From: Phytophthora quininea
Taxonomy: Eukaryota > Oomycota > Peronosporomycetes > Peronosporales > Peronosporaceae
NCBI GenBank assembly: GCA_011947345.1
Contig: JAAVTG010000771.1
Location: 58,882-122,881 of the forward strand
DNA length: 64,000 bases
Direction: 5' to 3'
A program made the position numbers and the translations under genes. Shown in pieces: positions 35,529 through 45,715 of the stretch. Below the pieces are notes generated by a model. That model saw nothing but the letters and a program-made list of their open reading frames with translations. It was not told where the DNA came from and searched no databases. Numbering within the stretch: the first letter of the stretch is position 1; each line of letters starts with the position of its first letter.

Positions 35529-37230
35529 ATGGCGGTGCTTGAGTCATTCCTCAATCCCCCAGCTCCAGCTCAAGTTGAAGGAACTCGGTCGAGTCCCCGC
35601 GGACTCGTAGACGACAACCAAGCAAGCGGTATGACGGCTACCGAACAGAACGTGCTCAAGCCGGAGGAAGTGCAGCCCAGTGTTGAAGCCCTTCCAGCTC
35701 CCAAGGAGGAAGCGGCGGTGACCCCGACGTCGTCGATGATTCGATCAAGGGCATTTCCACTCGCAACTTGCCCCGCCACTTTTCTCGTGCTGTGGTGGTG
35801 CAGCCGAAGTGGATCCTCTACACGAGCGTCCTGTTGGGCGTAACAATCTCCATGCAGTATGGCTGGTCCACGTCGCAACTCAACTACGCCAAGTTTAACA
35901 GCGAGAAGACCTGCAAGGCCCATCCCGTGAAGCCAGGAACATGCACAATGTTCCCCGGGCACACCAAGGCCCAGTGGACGGTCGTCGTGAACGCCTGGGT
36001 GCTTGGAGGCATGATCGGCGCCCTCTTGGTGGGCAAGATTTCGGATCGCATTGGACGCAAACGTGCTCTCATGTACAACTGCGGCTTCATCATTGCCGGT
36101 GCTACGATTCAGGCTGCAGTGTCCAACCTCTGGGCGTTTGCTTTCGGCCGTTTCCTGGCTGGAATCGCTTCCGGCGCCAGCACTGGCTGCGTCGGCACGT
36201 ACATTAACGAGATTTCGCCTCCTCACCTTCGCTCCAAGCTCGGCATTGGCCTTCAGGGCGGAATCAACCTCGGCATTGTACTGGTCGATACGACCCACTT
36301 TTACTTGGGCTTTCACGAAGGTTGGCGGATCATTGCTGGCTTCCCCATCGTCTTGGCGGTGCTTTTCCTGGTGCTGTCTCGGTTCATGATGGTCGAGTCG
36401 CCCGTGTGGCTGATGCTCCACGGACACCGCAAGGAGGGCGAAGCGGTGTTGGTTCAGCTGTTCGGTGAGGAAAACGTCGACGCTGCTCTGTCCTGGATGA
36501 AGCAAAGAAGGAGAACGCGGACGCGGAGAAGCAGGAGCCGTGCTGGACTGAGGTCGGCCACAAGACTGTGATTCGCGCCAAGGGGCTCTCGTGGAGCGAG
36601 CTGTTTGCTGTCGAAATGCGACGCCCTCTGATTGTTGCGGTCGGCCTCGCCTGCATGCAGAAGCTCACGGGCATCAACTCGATCTTCTACTACTCGTCCA
36701 GCCTCTTCGGCGGTGTGGGAGTGGCGGATGGCCGCATCTGCAACATCATCGTGGCTATCGTCAATTTGATTCCGACGCTCATGTCTGGTATGGTCTCAGC
36801 CAAGTTCGGCAACCGCCCGATGATCCTCTTCAGTACCATCGGCATGACGCTCAGCTCGATTGGCATCACACTGAGTCTCGTGTACAATGCTCCCAGCGCC
36901 ACTGTCGCACTTGCTGCCGCTTTCGTCTTCTCGTTTGCCATTTGCCTCGGCCCCATCATGTTCGTGGTGGTTGCTGCTGTGGTTCCGGATCACGCTCGCG
37001 GTTCCGTCGTCTCGATTGGCATTTTCGTCGCCTGGGCAGCGAACCTCGTCGTCGGCATCGGCTACCCGTACCTGGCAACAGCGCTAGTGGACTACAAATA
37101 CGTCCCGTTCGCCGTTATCTCGGCGCTGTCGACCATCTTCGTGTACTTCTTGGTGCCCGAGACTTCCAACCTGACGACGCTGGAGATCCAAGAAGTCTTC
37201 AAGAAGATCCGGGGCAACGGCAAATGGTAA
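35529..37230 (+). CDS. MFS sugar (hexose-type) transporter
   Basis: About 567 residues across two one-base losses (near 35722 in CCCC, and near 36503 in an A-run). A hydrophilic N-terminus of about 90 residues precedes twelve predicted helices. Sugar-porter signatures are present: SDRIGRKRA after helix 2; GRFLAGIASGASTG...YINEISPPHLR after helix 4; VESPVWL before the central loop; QKLTGINSIFYYSS in helix 7 (the usual QQxSGIN motif); and PETSN after helix 12. It is expected to move hexoses across the plasma membrane by facilitated diffusion or proton symport. It heads a run of five SWEET genes, making a sugar-transport cluster. Confidence 0.88.
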
Positions 37231-37445
37231 CATGCCATATCTTTCTCTCTCACCCAACAAGACCAAGACGACCGGCGCACCGCTAGACACCTGGCACTCT
37301 GCTAGATTATATTTCCATTCACCTTTGCATCGCTTCGGCTAATATTCACAATGACTATCTTGATCAATGGGGTTATCGTGGGCTTTATCCAACTTAACTG
37401 CCTGGGCCATTTGCTCAAGCAAGGACAGCCTGCATGTAGCATCGC

Positions 37446-38272
37446 TCACACCGACACCACACCTTGTGATCCATAGCGCTCTCCGAACGGAGATGTCAGT
37501 ACACTCGTCACGACCAGCGGTGACAGTACCGTTGGGACGGGCTGGACCTCCATCTTGATGCTAAGCTCATGGAGCTTCTCGGCCGACGTCACAAAGGAGA
37601 CCGACATCGACTGTTGCGTCTCCTTCGGCGGCGGGTGCTTGACATAGAGACCCACCTGCACTGCACTCAGCACCGTTCCCAGTGCATTGGGCAAAAGCAC
37701 GAATACGTCATGCTGGCCGATGGCCATGGCGGACCACAACCCACCCGAGACCAGGTTGGCCACGCAGAGCGAGATCGGCAGCGACGCCGCCGAGCGCGAG
37801 CGGATGACTCGGCCCACCGTCTCTAAAGGAGACGCGAACAGCAGGATGTTGGCCACAACACACACGAGTCCCAGGCAGGAGGCGACGTCCACGGGTAGTT
37901 GGTTGGTGGCGCCGTGGACGCCCGCAGTGGCGTATGACGTCGCAATCAACATCGCGGCCACTGCGGTGAGCCAGAGCTTGCGCGCATACCGTCGCTGGCA
38001 GTCGGTGCCCCATCGGTAGTAGACGGCGGAGAAGCTGATGCTGGTCAGGACGCCGATGAAGTTGACGAGCACGAGCGGGAAGAAGCTGTCGGCCACGACG
38101 CCGTAGACGCACCATAGATAGGCGTTGCAGAAGAGCATGACGACGGGCAGCAGCGACAGCTCTCCGACTTGCTGGCGGCGGTGCACACGCTGGAAGTCTG
38201 GGTAGGGGAGATGGAGAGCACCACGGAGGAGCAAGTGGCCAGCACCCGCAAGAAGTCGAAGGCCAACGTCAT
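37446..38272 (-). CDS. SWEET-type sugar transporter 1
   Basis: About 275 residues across one lost C in a C-run near 38200. The ATG 38272 start (MTLAFDFLRVLATCSS) was chosen because it aligns with the starts of its neighbours; the upstream extension uses no ATG. Two MtN3/saliva repeats are visible: YPDFQRVHRRQQVGELSLLP-VVMLFCN-YLWC-YG in repeat 1, and SPLETVGRVIRSRSAASLPIS...PNALG..LS.VQVGLY in repeat 2. Seven helices are expected. SWEETs are energy-independent bidirectional sugar uniporters. This copy is on the - strand, divergent from SWEET 2. Confidence 0.88.
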
Positions 38273-38769
38273 GGCAGACAAGTAGCAAACCGGGACTGGA
38301 GATGTTCAACATGGACCATCGATGTGCAGCTCTCCAAGAGATCGGTGGTGAGGAAGCAGCGCTTCGAAGGTTTACTCAACCTGTCGGGAAGACGAGTAGC
38401 ATTGCTGGAGGATTTTGGCGATTCGACATGGTTTTCCGATGGCAGATGACAGGCAGCAGAAGCCGTGGCAAGTACGTTCAATAGCCCAACCACCGCAGCG
38501 CGGTGTCACAAAGGACAGCCCTGTGAGAAAGCGAGAGACAAATTCAAACCGAAAGTCGCCTCGAATGCCATCGGAGCCAAGGTCTGCTGTTCGTGAAGCT
38601 CGGCATCGTTTTGACGGTCGACAGGCATTTCTGAAGTTTGAAACGGGCCGCACAGTCTCGTGTTTCAACTGCTTTCGTTGCACCGACCAATTTGGGCACG
38701 CGACGATGCTCCTGCTCGTTTGCACTTCCCATTCTGCACCGAATCCGACAGCCTCCTTCTCCCGACAAG
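38273..38769. other. Divergent promoter region between SWEET 1 and SWEET 2
   Basis: About 500 bases separate two oppositely oriented SWEET start codons, so regulation may be shared. A possible initiator-like TGCACTTCCCATTCTGC lies at 38721-38737, about 30 bases before the SWEET 2 ATG. ORFs running through the spacer are the wrong-frame or non-coding type. Confidence 0.45.
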
Positions 38770-39610
38770 ATGCTCGCCCTCGCGATTATCAACGTCGCTG
38801 CGACCATCACGTCGGTGGCATTGTACCTGTCGCCGTATCCCGATTTCCGACAGATTCACGACAACAAGAGCACGGGGAAGTTCGCATCCTGCCGGTGCTG
38901 ATGCTGTGCTGCAACTCGATCATGTGGGCGCTGTATGGACTCGTGAGCGAGCTGTTCTTCCCCGTCATGGCCATCAACGTCTTCGGCATGATCACGACCG
39001 TCACCTTCTCGTCCGTGTTCTACCGTTGGTCGACCGAGCGCGCTGCGTTGAACAAAATGGCGGCTGTGACTGGTCTGGGGCTCGTTGCGGTGGTGGCGTT
39101 CACTGTCTTGGCGGAAATTTCGCTCATTCCTCTGTCGTCGGATCAACTCGCACGGATTCTGGGCTACGGCGCAGTCGCAGTGAATATCTGCCTCTACGCA
39201 GCCCCCTGCAAACGATGAAGACTGTGGTCCGCACTAAGTCGGCGGCATCGATTCCTATGACCATGTGCGTGGTGAATCTCGTCAACGGGACGCTGTGGTT
39301 ATCCTACGCTCTTCTGAGCAACAACATGTTCGTCCTGACGCCCAACTCGTTGGGCGTAGTGCTGTGCATTGTGCAAGTGACCTTGGGCATCAAATACCGG
39401 ACCAAGAACGAGGCGCATGACGTTGTGTTAGCTGCAGAAGTCAAGAACGTCGAGGTGGTGGTGAAGTACGAGAAGACGCTGGAAACTCCGGACAGCCTGT
39501 CCCGGGCCAAGAGCGAGATGTCCCTCACCTCGTCCTGCGCTGACGCTGTGGCTATCGAGTTTACTCGATCGAAATCGTACAAATTTGCGGAGACTCCGCG
39601 CACCGCCTAG
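38770..39610 (+). CDS. SWEET-type sugar transporter 2
   Basis: About 280 residues across two one-base losses, in GGGG near 38877 and in CCCCC near 39203. The start MLALAIINVAATITSVALYLSP is fixed by comparison with the paralogues. Repeat 1 carries YPDFRQIHDNKSTG, then ILPVLMLCCNSIMWALYG; repeat 2 carries QTMKTVVRTKSAASIPM...PNSLGVVLCIVQV. The hydrophilic C-terminal tail is long and Ser/Lys-rich. It is a predicted sugar uniporter of the plasma or an internal membrane. It appears more diverged around helix 4 (LAEISLIPLSSDQLARI) than copies 3-5. Confidence 0.87.
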
Positions 39611-39833
39611 ATAGACGATTTGCAATTTTTTCAATAGACATCTCAATTGTACACAATGAAAGCTTGTCCTTGCGTGTTGTTCCGTTCGCCGGAAAAGAAG
39701 AACGACTTGTTCGAGCTGGCGCGTGCTCAACGTAATTGCGCCATCAAGATATTTTCAGGCAGTGCCTCAACCTGCTGTCCTTATCGAATCGAATTAAAAA
39801 TGGACACTCTGTCTTCATCGACCAGCACTCGAC

Positions 39834-39850
39834 CTCATTTCCAATCGTGC
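39834..39850 (+). promoter_or_regulatory. Initiator-like element before SWEET 3
   Basis: CTCATTTCCAATCGTGC resembles the oomycete initiator plus flanking element and lies about 15-30 bases before ATG 39866. It argues that the protein starts there rather than at the upstream in-frame ATG near 39647. Confidence 0.4.
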
Positions 39851-39865
39851 CTCGCTCCTGGCAGC

Positions 39866-40687
39866 ATGATGACGTTCCTTGCTGCTCTTCGCGTGCTCAC
39901 GACGTTGGCTGCGCTCATGGTGGGCATGTCGCCGCTGCCGGACTTTTGGCGCATTCACCAGACCCACACGACGGGCGAAGTGTCGATCCTGCCGATCACG
40001 CTGCTCTTCTGCAACTGCTTCATGTGGGCTCTCTACGGCTTGATGATCAACAACATTTTCCCCGTGCTGGTCGTCAATATCTACGCCATGTCGACATCGA
40101 TCGTCTTCAGCTCCATCTACTACCGCTGGAGCACCGACCGCGAGTCGGTCCACCAGCTCTGGAAGCGTGCGGCTGGTGTACTCGTGTTTGGGATCCTGTA
40201 TTTGATTGCCGGGGAGTGCGGGGCTACGGGGCAGACGCACGAGCAAGTGGCGTCGACCCTCGGGTTCTTCGCTGTGGTCATCAATATCGCGCTGTACGCG
40301 TCGCCGTTGGCCAACATGAAGAAGGTGATCCAGACCCAGGACGCGTCCTCGCTGCCGATTGCCATCTCGGTTGTTTTCCTCGGGAACGCGGCGCTATGGG
40401 TTCTCTACGCTGTGGCCGAGGGCGACATGTTTGTCATGGTCCCTAACTTGTTGGGCATGATCCTCTGCACGGCTCAAGTGGGGCTGTACATGAAGTACCG
40501 ACCAGGTCGACAGCAAACCGAGGAGGACCAGTCGACCGATTTTGCAAAGGCAAAGCGCTCAAATCAGCCTCAAGGCGTCTGGGAGAACATCGTGCACGTG
40601 TTCAAGAACCCAGCGGCGGGCTACGAGATGCTGAGCATGTCGACCCCGTGGCCCCCTTCCGAGATGATTACCGTCTGCAGCAAGTAG
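39866..40687 (+). CDS. SWEET-type sugar transporter 3
   Basis: Uninterrupted ORF. I place the start at ATG 39866 (a second ATG follows at once), giving about 273 residues. The ORF is open further upstream, but that leader of about 73 residues has no SWEET homology. Repeat 1 has LPDFWRIHQTHTTGEVSILP and LLFCNCFMWALYG; repeat 2 has SPLANMKKVIQTQDASSLPI...PNLLGMILCTAQVGLYMKY. The C-terminal tail of about 60 residues is hydrophilic. It is a seven-helix bidirectional sugar uniporter by family. Confidence 0.92.
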   Translation: MMTFLAALRVLTTLAALMVGMSPLPDFWRIHQTHTTGEVSILPITLLFCNCFMWALYGLMINNIFPVLVVNIYAMSTSIVFSSIYYRWSTDRESVHQLWKRAAGVLVFGILYLIAGECGATGQTHEQVASTLGFFAVVINIALYASPLANMKKVIQTQDASSLPIAISVVFLGNAALWVLYAVAEGDMFVMVPNLLGMILCTAQVGLYMKYRPGRQQTEEDQSTDFAKAKRSNQPQGVWENIVHVFKNPAAGYEMLSMSTPWPPSEMITVCSK

Positions 40688-41181
40688 CCGCCGAACAATA
40701 TACCCCGCGCCTTATGAGTGCATTGATCCCTTGTGCCCTTCTTCCTTGCTGAAACGAGGTGGTCGGAACACAACGGCACTAGTAGCAGCATTGCAACAAA
40801 TGCTCAGCTTACGCAGTTTCTTCGACGCTTGCCACCTCGACGGGCTCAAACGGAAAGTAATAGTGCTTCATGTGCCGGGTAAGACTTGACGAGTGCCGGA
40901 AACTGTTTCAGCAATATTGCGGCTCAACTTCGTGCACGTTATACAACCTGGCATTCTCCGCTCACCCAGCTCGAGTGAGCATGAGTTTGTGCACGAAAAG
41001 TAGAAGCATTAAGAGCATCTTCTGGCACCATGTATACTCTAGTTGTTGCAACGGACTAGCCGAACTGATCAGCTTCGTGAACGCGCACTGGAAGCAGGGC
41101 ATCAACTCCGCCAGCTCATCATTCATCAGTTTGCCAACTTGATCACACTCCTCCTCCACGAAGTCCATCACCAACGCCACC
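40688..41181. other. Intergenic, SWEET 3 to SWEET 4
   Basis: About 490 bases with no convincing gene. CTCATCATTCATCAGTTTGC near 41116-41136 is a weak initiator candidate for SWEET 4, about 50 bases before its ATG. Confidence 0.45.
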
Positions 41182-41970
41182 ATGTCTTCATTCCTGCTTG
41201 TGCTCCGAGTGCTCACGACTTCGACTGCAACGCTCGTGATGGTCGCTCCGCTGCCCGACTTCTGGCGAATCCACACGACTCGCTCCATCGGCGAGGTCTC
41301 CATCCTCCCAGTCGTCATGCTCTTCTGCAACTGCAACATGTGGGTCTTGTATGCGTACCGGGTGGGCAACATCTTTCCCCTCTTCGCGGTGACGCTGTTC
41401 GGCATGGTCACCTCCACGATCTTCATCAGCGTCTACTACCGCTGTGCGACCGACAAGAGCTACGTGTTCAAATACTGCGGAGTAGCTGCAGTGCTGCTTG
41501 CGATCGCGACACTGTACTTTGTGCTGGGGCTTCATGGAGTCACCGGCCAGTCGGAGGATGCAGTGGTCAAGACGCTCGGCTTCATCTGCATGGCGTTCAA
41601 TTTGGCACTCTACGCGTCGCCATTGGAGACGATGTCAAAGGTCGTCAAGACGAAGAACGCGTCGTCGATCCCCATCGCCATCAGCGCTGTGTTCCTAGGC
41701 AACGCTTCGCTCTGGGTCGTTTTCGCCTTGACGGTGGGCGACACGTTTGTGATGGTGCCGAACGCCGTCGGCACCGCGCTGTGCAGCATCCAAGTCGTGC
41801 TCTACATCCTGTACCGCCCTGGTCGAGCTGGCGCGTTGCTGAGCACGGGAGACGCGCTCGACACCAAGGGCGACGTCCAGACCGCTGGCCATGACGAAGT
41901 CGCCATCCGCATCAGCAAGAACATCGAGTTGGAGTACGACGCCATTCACACACCTGTAGCCCTGAAGTGA
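41182..41970 (+). CDS. SWEET-type sugar transporter 4
   Basis: Complete 262-residue ORF starting MSSFLLVLRVLTTSTAT, the closest in length to a canonical SWEET. Repeat 1 has LPDFWRIHTTRSIGEVSILP and MLFCNCNMWVLYAY; repeat 2 has SPLETMSKVVKTKNASSIPI...PNAVGTALCSIQVVLYILYRPGR. It is most similar by eye to SWEET 3 (LPDFWRIH, SIPIAISAVFLGNASLWV), so these two are probably the most recent duplicates. Predicted bidirectional sugar uniporter. Confidence 0.92.
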   Translation: MSSFLLVLRVLTTSTATLVMVAPLPDFWRIHTTRSIGEVSILPVVMLFCNCNMWVLYAYRVGNIFPLFAVTLFGMVTSTIFISVYYRCATDKSYVFKYCGVAAVLLAIATLYFVLGLHGVTGQSEDAVVKTLGFICMAFNLALYASPLETMSKVVKTKNASSIPIAISAVFLGNASLWVVFALTVGDTFVMVPNAVGTALCSIQVVLYILYRPGRAGALLSTGDALDTKGDVQTAGHDEVAIRISKNIELEYDAIHTPVALK

Positions 41971-42473
41971 GTTGGGGTGGGCTGGGATGACCGTCGCGTC
42001 GATACATGTTTCTCTTGTGCATGTTTCTCTTTCCTTTGGATTCAACAAGACGTAGTAGGTACAGTTCGTTTTACATGTTCATCCACGCATCAAAAGCGCG
42101 TCAAGCAACACAACATGGTAGAACTGCAACCACGCAAGCAAGTACTGCAGCTTCGACGTCCGCAGCTCTGCTGTAGCGACTCGGCTGGCAATGCTTCTCC
42201 GCGCTCGCTAGCAGTTTTTGTTGTCCGTTACGTGGCGCTTGCTTTTTCGCAGCAGTCGACTGCAAAAATATTCAGTGCTGGTGTAATGCCTTGGCGTGGA
42301 CGACTGAGTGCCTTATCCCCGACGATAATGGTCCCCGTTTCTGCCTAACGATCGCGTTGCTCCTCGAGGGGCGGCTGGCGAAACCATCCTGACCGACGAG
42401 GAAGCGGGCAGAGCTCACTTCGCAATTCGCAAGTTCTCAAGCCGCAGCTCACGACATCTTCTATCCACAGGCC
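41971..42473. other. Intergenic, SWEET 4 to SWEET 5
   Basis: About 500 bases without a supported gene; it contains the SWEET 5 core promoter at its right end. Confidence 0.5.
42411..42434 (+). promoter_or_regulatory. Oomycete-type initiator + flanking element for SWEET 5
   Basis: GAGCTCACTTCGCAATTCGC matches an initiator (TCACTTC) followed at once by a CAATT flanking element. It lies about 40-60 bases before the ATG at 42474. Confidence 0.5.
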
Positions 42474-43310
42474 ATGACGGTGCTGCTCGAGTCTCTGAGA
42501 GTGCTCACCACCTGCTCGTCGGTGCTACTCAACGTGTCGCCATGGCCGGAATTCGCTCGCATCAACCGTCAGCGCACACCCGGCCCACTGACAGTACTAC
42601 CGGTCGTCATGCTCTTCTGCAACTCGTTCCTGTGGACCATGTACGGCTTTATGGTGGGGCAGCTCTTCCCGCTGTTCGCCACCTGCTCCATGGGGCAGTG
42701 TACTTGCGCCGGATTCATCGCCGTCTACTACCGCTGGAGTCCTGACCGACCTGCCGTGCGTCGACTACTACTGAAGGCCGGCTCCGTCATGGCGTTGGCC
42801 ATGCTCTATGTAATTGTCGGCGCCCACGGCCTGACGCGCCAGACTCGAGAGCAAGTGGTGACGACGCTGGGCTTCATGTGCATCTCCGTCAATATCTGCC
42901 TCTACGCCTCTCCGTTGGACACCATGAAGCGCGTCGTGGAAACAAAGTCGGCGGCCTCGCTGCCAATCTCTCTGTGCACGGTGAACCTCGTGAACGGCTT
43001 GCTCTGGGTCGCGTTTGGCCTCACCGAGGGCGATTACTTTGTGCTGACGCCCAACGCGATTGGATCCGTGCTCAGCGCCGTGCAAGTGGCGCTCTACTTC
43101 ATGTACTGCAACACCATGGAGTCTCGTCGCGAAGAACTCGAAATTCAGGCTGCCGCTGCAGCACTGGAAGCTGCCAGTAAGACCGCCAGTGTCGTGAAGC
43201 CGTCGCACTCGTATGGCAGTCTCCCACACACGCACGCATATCATTCGGTCGTAGACGTCCACGTCGACCGAGAAAAGGAGCCGCTGATGGTAGTAGCTGC
43301 AGCCAACTAG
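42474..43310 (+). CDS. SWEET-type sugar transporter 5
   Basis: Complete 278-residue ORF, start MTVLLESLRVLTTCSSVLLNVSP. Repeat 1 has WPEFARINRQRTPGPLTVLP and VVMLFCNSFLWTMYG; repeat 2 has SPLDTMKRVVETKSAASLPISLC...PNAIGSVLSAVQVALYFMY. The tail contains an Ala-rich helix (about residues 215-230) and a His/Tyr segment. By eye it is closest to SWEET 1 in repeat 2 (SAASLPISLC, PNA.G.VLSAVQV). Predicted sugar uniporter at the downstream end of the cluster. Confidence 0.92.
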   Translation: MTVLLESLRVLTTCSSVLLNVSPWPEFARINRQRTPGPLTVLPVVMLFCNSFLWTMYGFMVGQLFPLFATCSMGQCTCAGFIAVYYRWSPDRPAVRRLLLKAGSVMALAMLYVIVGAHGLTRQTREQVVTTLGFMCISVNICLYASPLDTMKRVVETKSAASLPISLCTVNLVNGLLWVAFGLTEGDYFVLTPNAIGSVLSAVQVALYFMYCNTMESRREELEIQAAAAALEAASKTASVVKPSHSYGSLPHTHAYHSVVDVHVDREKEPLMVVAAAN

Positions 43311-44246
43311 AGACATCTTGAGAATGCCATCGATACTTCGTGTGCTCATGTGGATAAGTTTTCCCCGAAGGAGCTCATCAGCCGAAGAGCTTACGCCCTC
43401 TTACTCGTCGTGGCTAGCAAAACTTGCTCTTCTGTGGGCTGCAGCAGGGATGCCGCCAGAAACTGAACCTCGCGGTTGTGGCAGGAGCTGCAGTCGTCAC
43501 GTCAGTTGCTAAAGTTACAACCGGAGTCGTCACGAAGGTCACGGACGACTTGTGCTTGAAGGCGTGTCCAACCGGTGGACGGTCGCTGGGTATGGAGCTG
43601 ATGTTCTAGATGAACGTGTCTCCGTGTTCGGAACTTCGCCGAGCTCGACGCTGCCCCGATCCCGGGCATGCAATTGCCGATCCTGACACCTCCATGTTCA
43701 GTCACAGATAAAGGCAGTGCCCTCATGTCTTAGAGCGAAGACAATGGAGTGGTGTTCGTCTCACTGACGAGAACACGCACCATGTATCCTATGCATTCAG
43801 CGTGCTCCTGTGCCATCCCCTGCAGCAAACGGCGGCGCACGAGTCTGCGGCCACTAGCGTCGTCGCGACCTTCATTATGCCGACGAGTATAGTCAAAGCA
43901 ATATGTAATTAACAGTCAGAAAATCGAGGGCTGTTATTGCTCTCCTCTTTATGCTAACAATAGTAGTTCAAGGCGGAAGCTGACTTTAGCCTAAAACGGC
44001 ACGTTTCAGGAATAATTAGATAGTTGGTGTGGCCATGCCGATTCAGCGTGGACACACCGATTAGCTCACCAAAATCCTTTCAGATTTTATCTGGTAAAAA
44101 CAAAATGGAGTAAGCACCAGTCGGCGCTGACTTTTTACGATTGATGCTCATGTATTGATAAGTGTATTGATTTAGCTAACAAAGGCAAGTTGAAGCTGTA
44201 GGGCAGCTAAAGCTAACCGAGCTCAAGTGATCTCGGGCTCTTGAGC
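43311..44246. other. Intergenic, no gene supported
   Basis: About 930 bases. Short ORFs near 43318-43609 lack homology-like features. The second half (43860-44200) is A/T-rich and shows nothing I can name. Confidence 0.45.
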
Positions 44247-44263
44247 TCTCATTTCATTTTCGC
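44247..44263 (+). promoter_or_regulatory. Oomycete-type initiator + flanking element for the 44.3-kb gene
   Basis: TCTCATTTCATTTTCGC is the best match in the window to the oomycete initiator (TCATTTC) plus CATTTT flanking pattern. It lies about 85 bases upstream of an ATG in strong context (GCCGCCGCCATGG). Confidence 0.6.
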
Positions 44264-44339
44264 TTTTCGTCGCCGAGTGCTAGTGCCGACTCCACTCGAC
44301 CGCTCCTTAGTTTCCCGGCCGCCGCTATTGGCCGCCGCC

Positions 44340-44930
44340 ATGGACATCCTGGACAACCTTCGTGCCGCTGTGCTCCAGCAACGTGAAGAAGAGGTCACGA
44401 ACTTCTTTACACGAGTTTCCGACCTACGCGAGTTCATCTCGGTCTCGGACCATGCGCCAGCGGCAGGCGTGAACATCACAGTCAAGATGTGCTGCTTCAG
44501 CTCCGAGCGGCTCAGTGGCGACAATGACACTCGTGTGACACTGACGAATGCCTCTGCTCATGGCATGTTTGACGAGATCCAGAGAGAGTTGACAGAACTA
44601 AACGGCACAGGTCACTGTTTGGGACGTGAAGAGAAGGTCTGGTTCGCCGAGGTCGGTGCGTATGCAGTTCTGCGCCGACGCAGTGTATGAATTCCGGCAA
44701 GTCCACGGTGTCGAATATTATTCTGACGTCGCTAAGGGAAGCGTACAGCTGGAAGATGCCGCTGGGGATCGGATCGTCGAGACACAGGCTCCCTTTCAAA
44801 GCGCAAACCCACTCCTGACCCATTGCCCCATCGTCCGACAGCCAGAGCCCTTCTTCAGAACAACGAGAACGCCGATGAAGAGGCAAAGGGTGACGATGGC
44901 ATGACTGGTACTGCTACGACGGGAGCCTAA
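44340..44930 (+). CDS. Small protein of unknown function, frame-interrupted
   Basis: The start MDILDNLRAAVLQQREEEV follows a perfect-looking initiation context and an oomycete initiator, so this is probably a real gene of about 195 residues. The first 80-100 codons are in one frame. A second frame carries MQFCADAVYEFRQVHGVEYY and GSVQLEDAAGDRIVETQ. A third ends LLQNNENADEEAKGDDG and stops at 44928-44930. The order of frames fits three one-base losses, one of them in CCC near 44849. Near 44600-44640 the junction is unclear, so an intron or true decay cannot be excluded. No family is recognised; the C-terminus is acidic. Confidence 0.5.
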
Positions 44931-45499
44931 CGCAAACGTGAAGCTGCGGGGTCTCGCGGATAAGTTGATCACGATAATACAACGACTGCTGGCACAACGA
45001 TACCCAATTACTCGGTGTATGGTTGATAACATAACGTAGCAGCAGGCGAAACCTAGGCCAAGACGAAAGACGCATGCTCCCGTTGAAGTTATTGAGGCTG
45101 AAATCACAGCAAATCGATTGGCTCGGCGCAAAGACACGAAGAAGCGAAATGCGGCCGGCCAGCTTCAACCTGTCCCCGTCAAAAGAAACAAGACGTTACG
45201 GATTTGCATCGACGACGCCGGTCAAGCGCGCAATGAGGATGCAAAAGGCGCGATAAAATATTATCCTCGGATCAGCATTCTGACTGAGTTCCTTGATCTT
45301 GTCTACATAGAGTTTTACTCCAAGATTGATGCTCCTTTTCTAAGAATATGTGGAAGCTGTGGAGATTAGGTAAAACCGATCAATCTGTGCTTAAAAATGC
45401 GAGCTAGAGTGTGAGTAGTTTTACCCGCTGCGCCGTGATGGTGGCAAATGTGAGATCATCCCAAAAGCATTAGTCAACAGCGAGAATATTGGCGACCGC
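44931..45499. other. Non-coding or decayed segment before the Helitron fragment
   Basis: A + strand reading at 45118-45369 (ARRKDTKKRNAAGQ...) may be the far N-terminal part of the Helitron protein, but this is not certain. Nothing else is supported. Confidence 0.3.
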
Positions 45500-45715
45500 A
45501 TGATTTGTCTGTGCCGACGATGCCACGAAAGTTTGCGCAGTAAGAAAATACCTAAGTTTTGCCGTGCTAGTGGGTTTCGGATTGCTGCCGTACCTGATGA
45601 ACTTGCAGTACTTAACCGGATGGAAACGCGACTTATTGGGCTTAGGCATCAGAATGACGATTTGTGTGAATCTACACTTTACGCGTGGTAAATCTATCAA
45701 CTACTGGAATGATGC

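Noticed and set aside
39647..39865. N-terminal extension of SWEET 3
   Set aside because: The leader has no similarity to SWEET starts, and an initiator-like element lies between it and the Met that aligns with the paralogues.
43318..43609. Short ORFs after SWEET 5 as a secreted small protein
   Set aside because: No convincing signal peptide with an in-frame ATG and no conserved motif; overlapping frames look alike.
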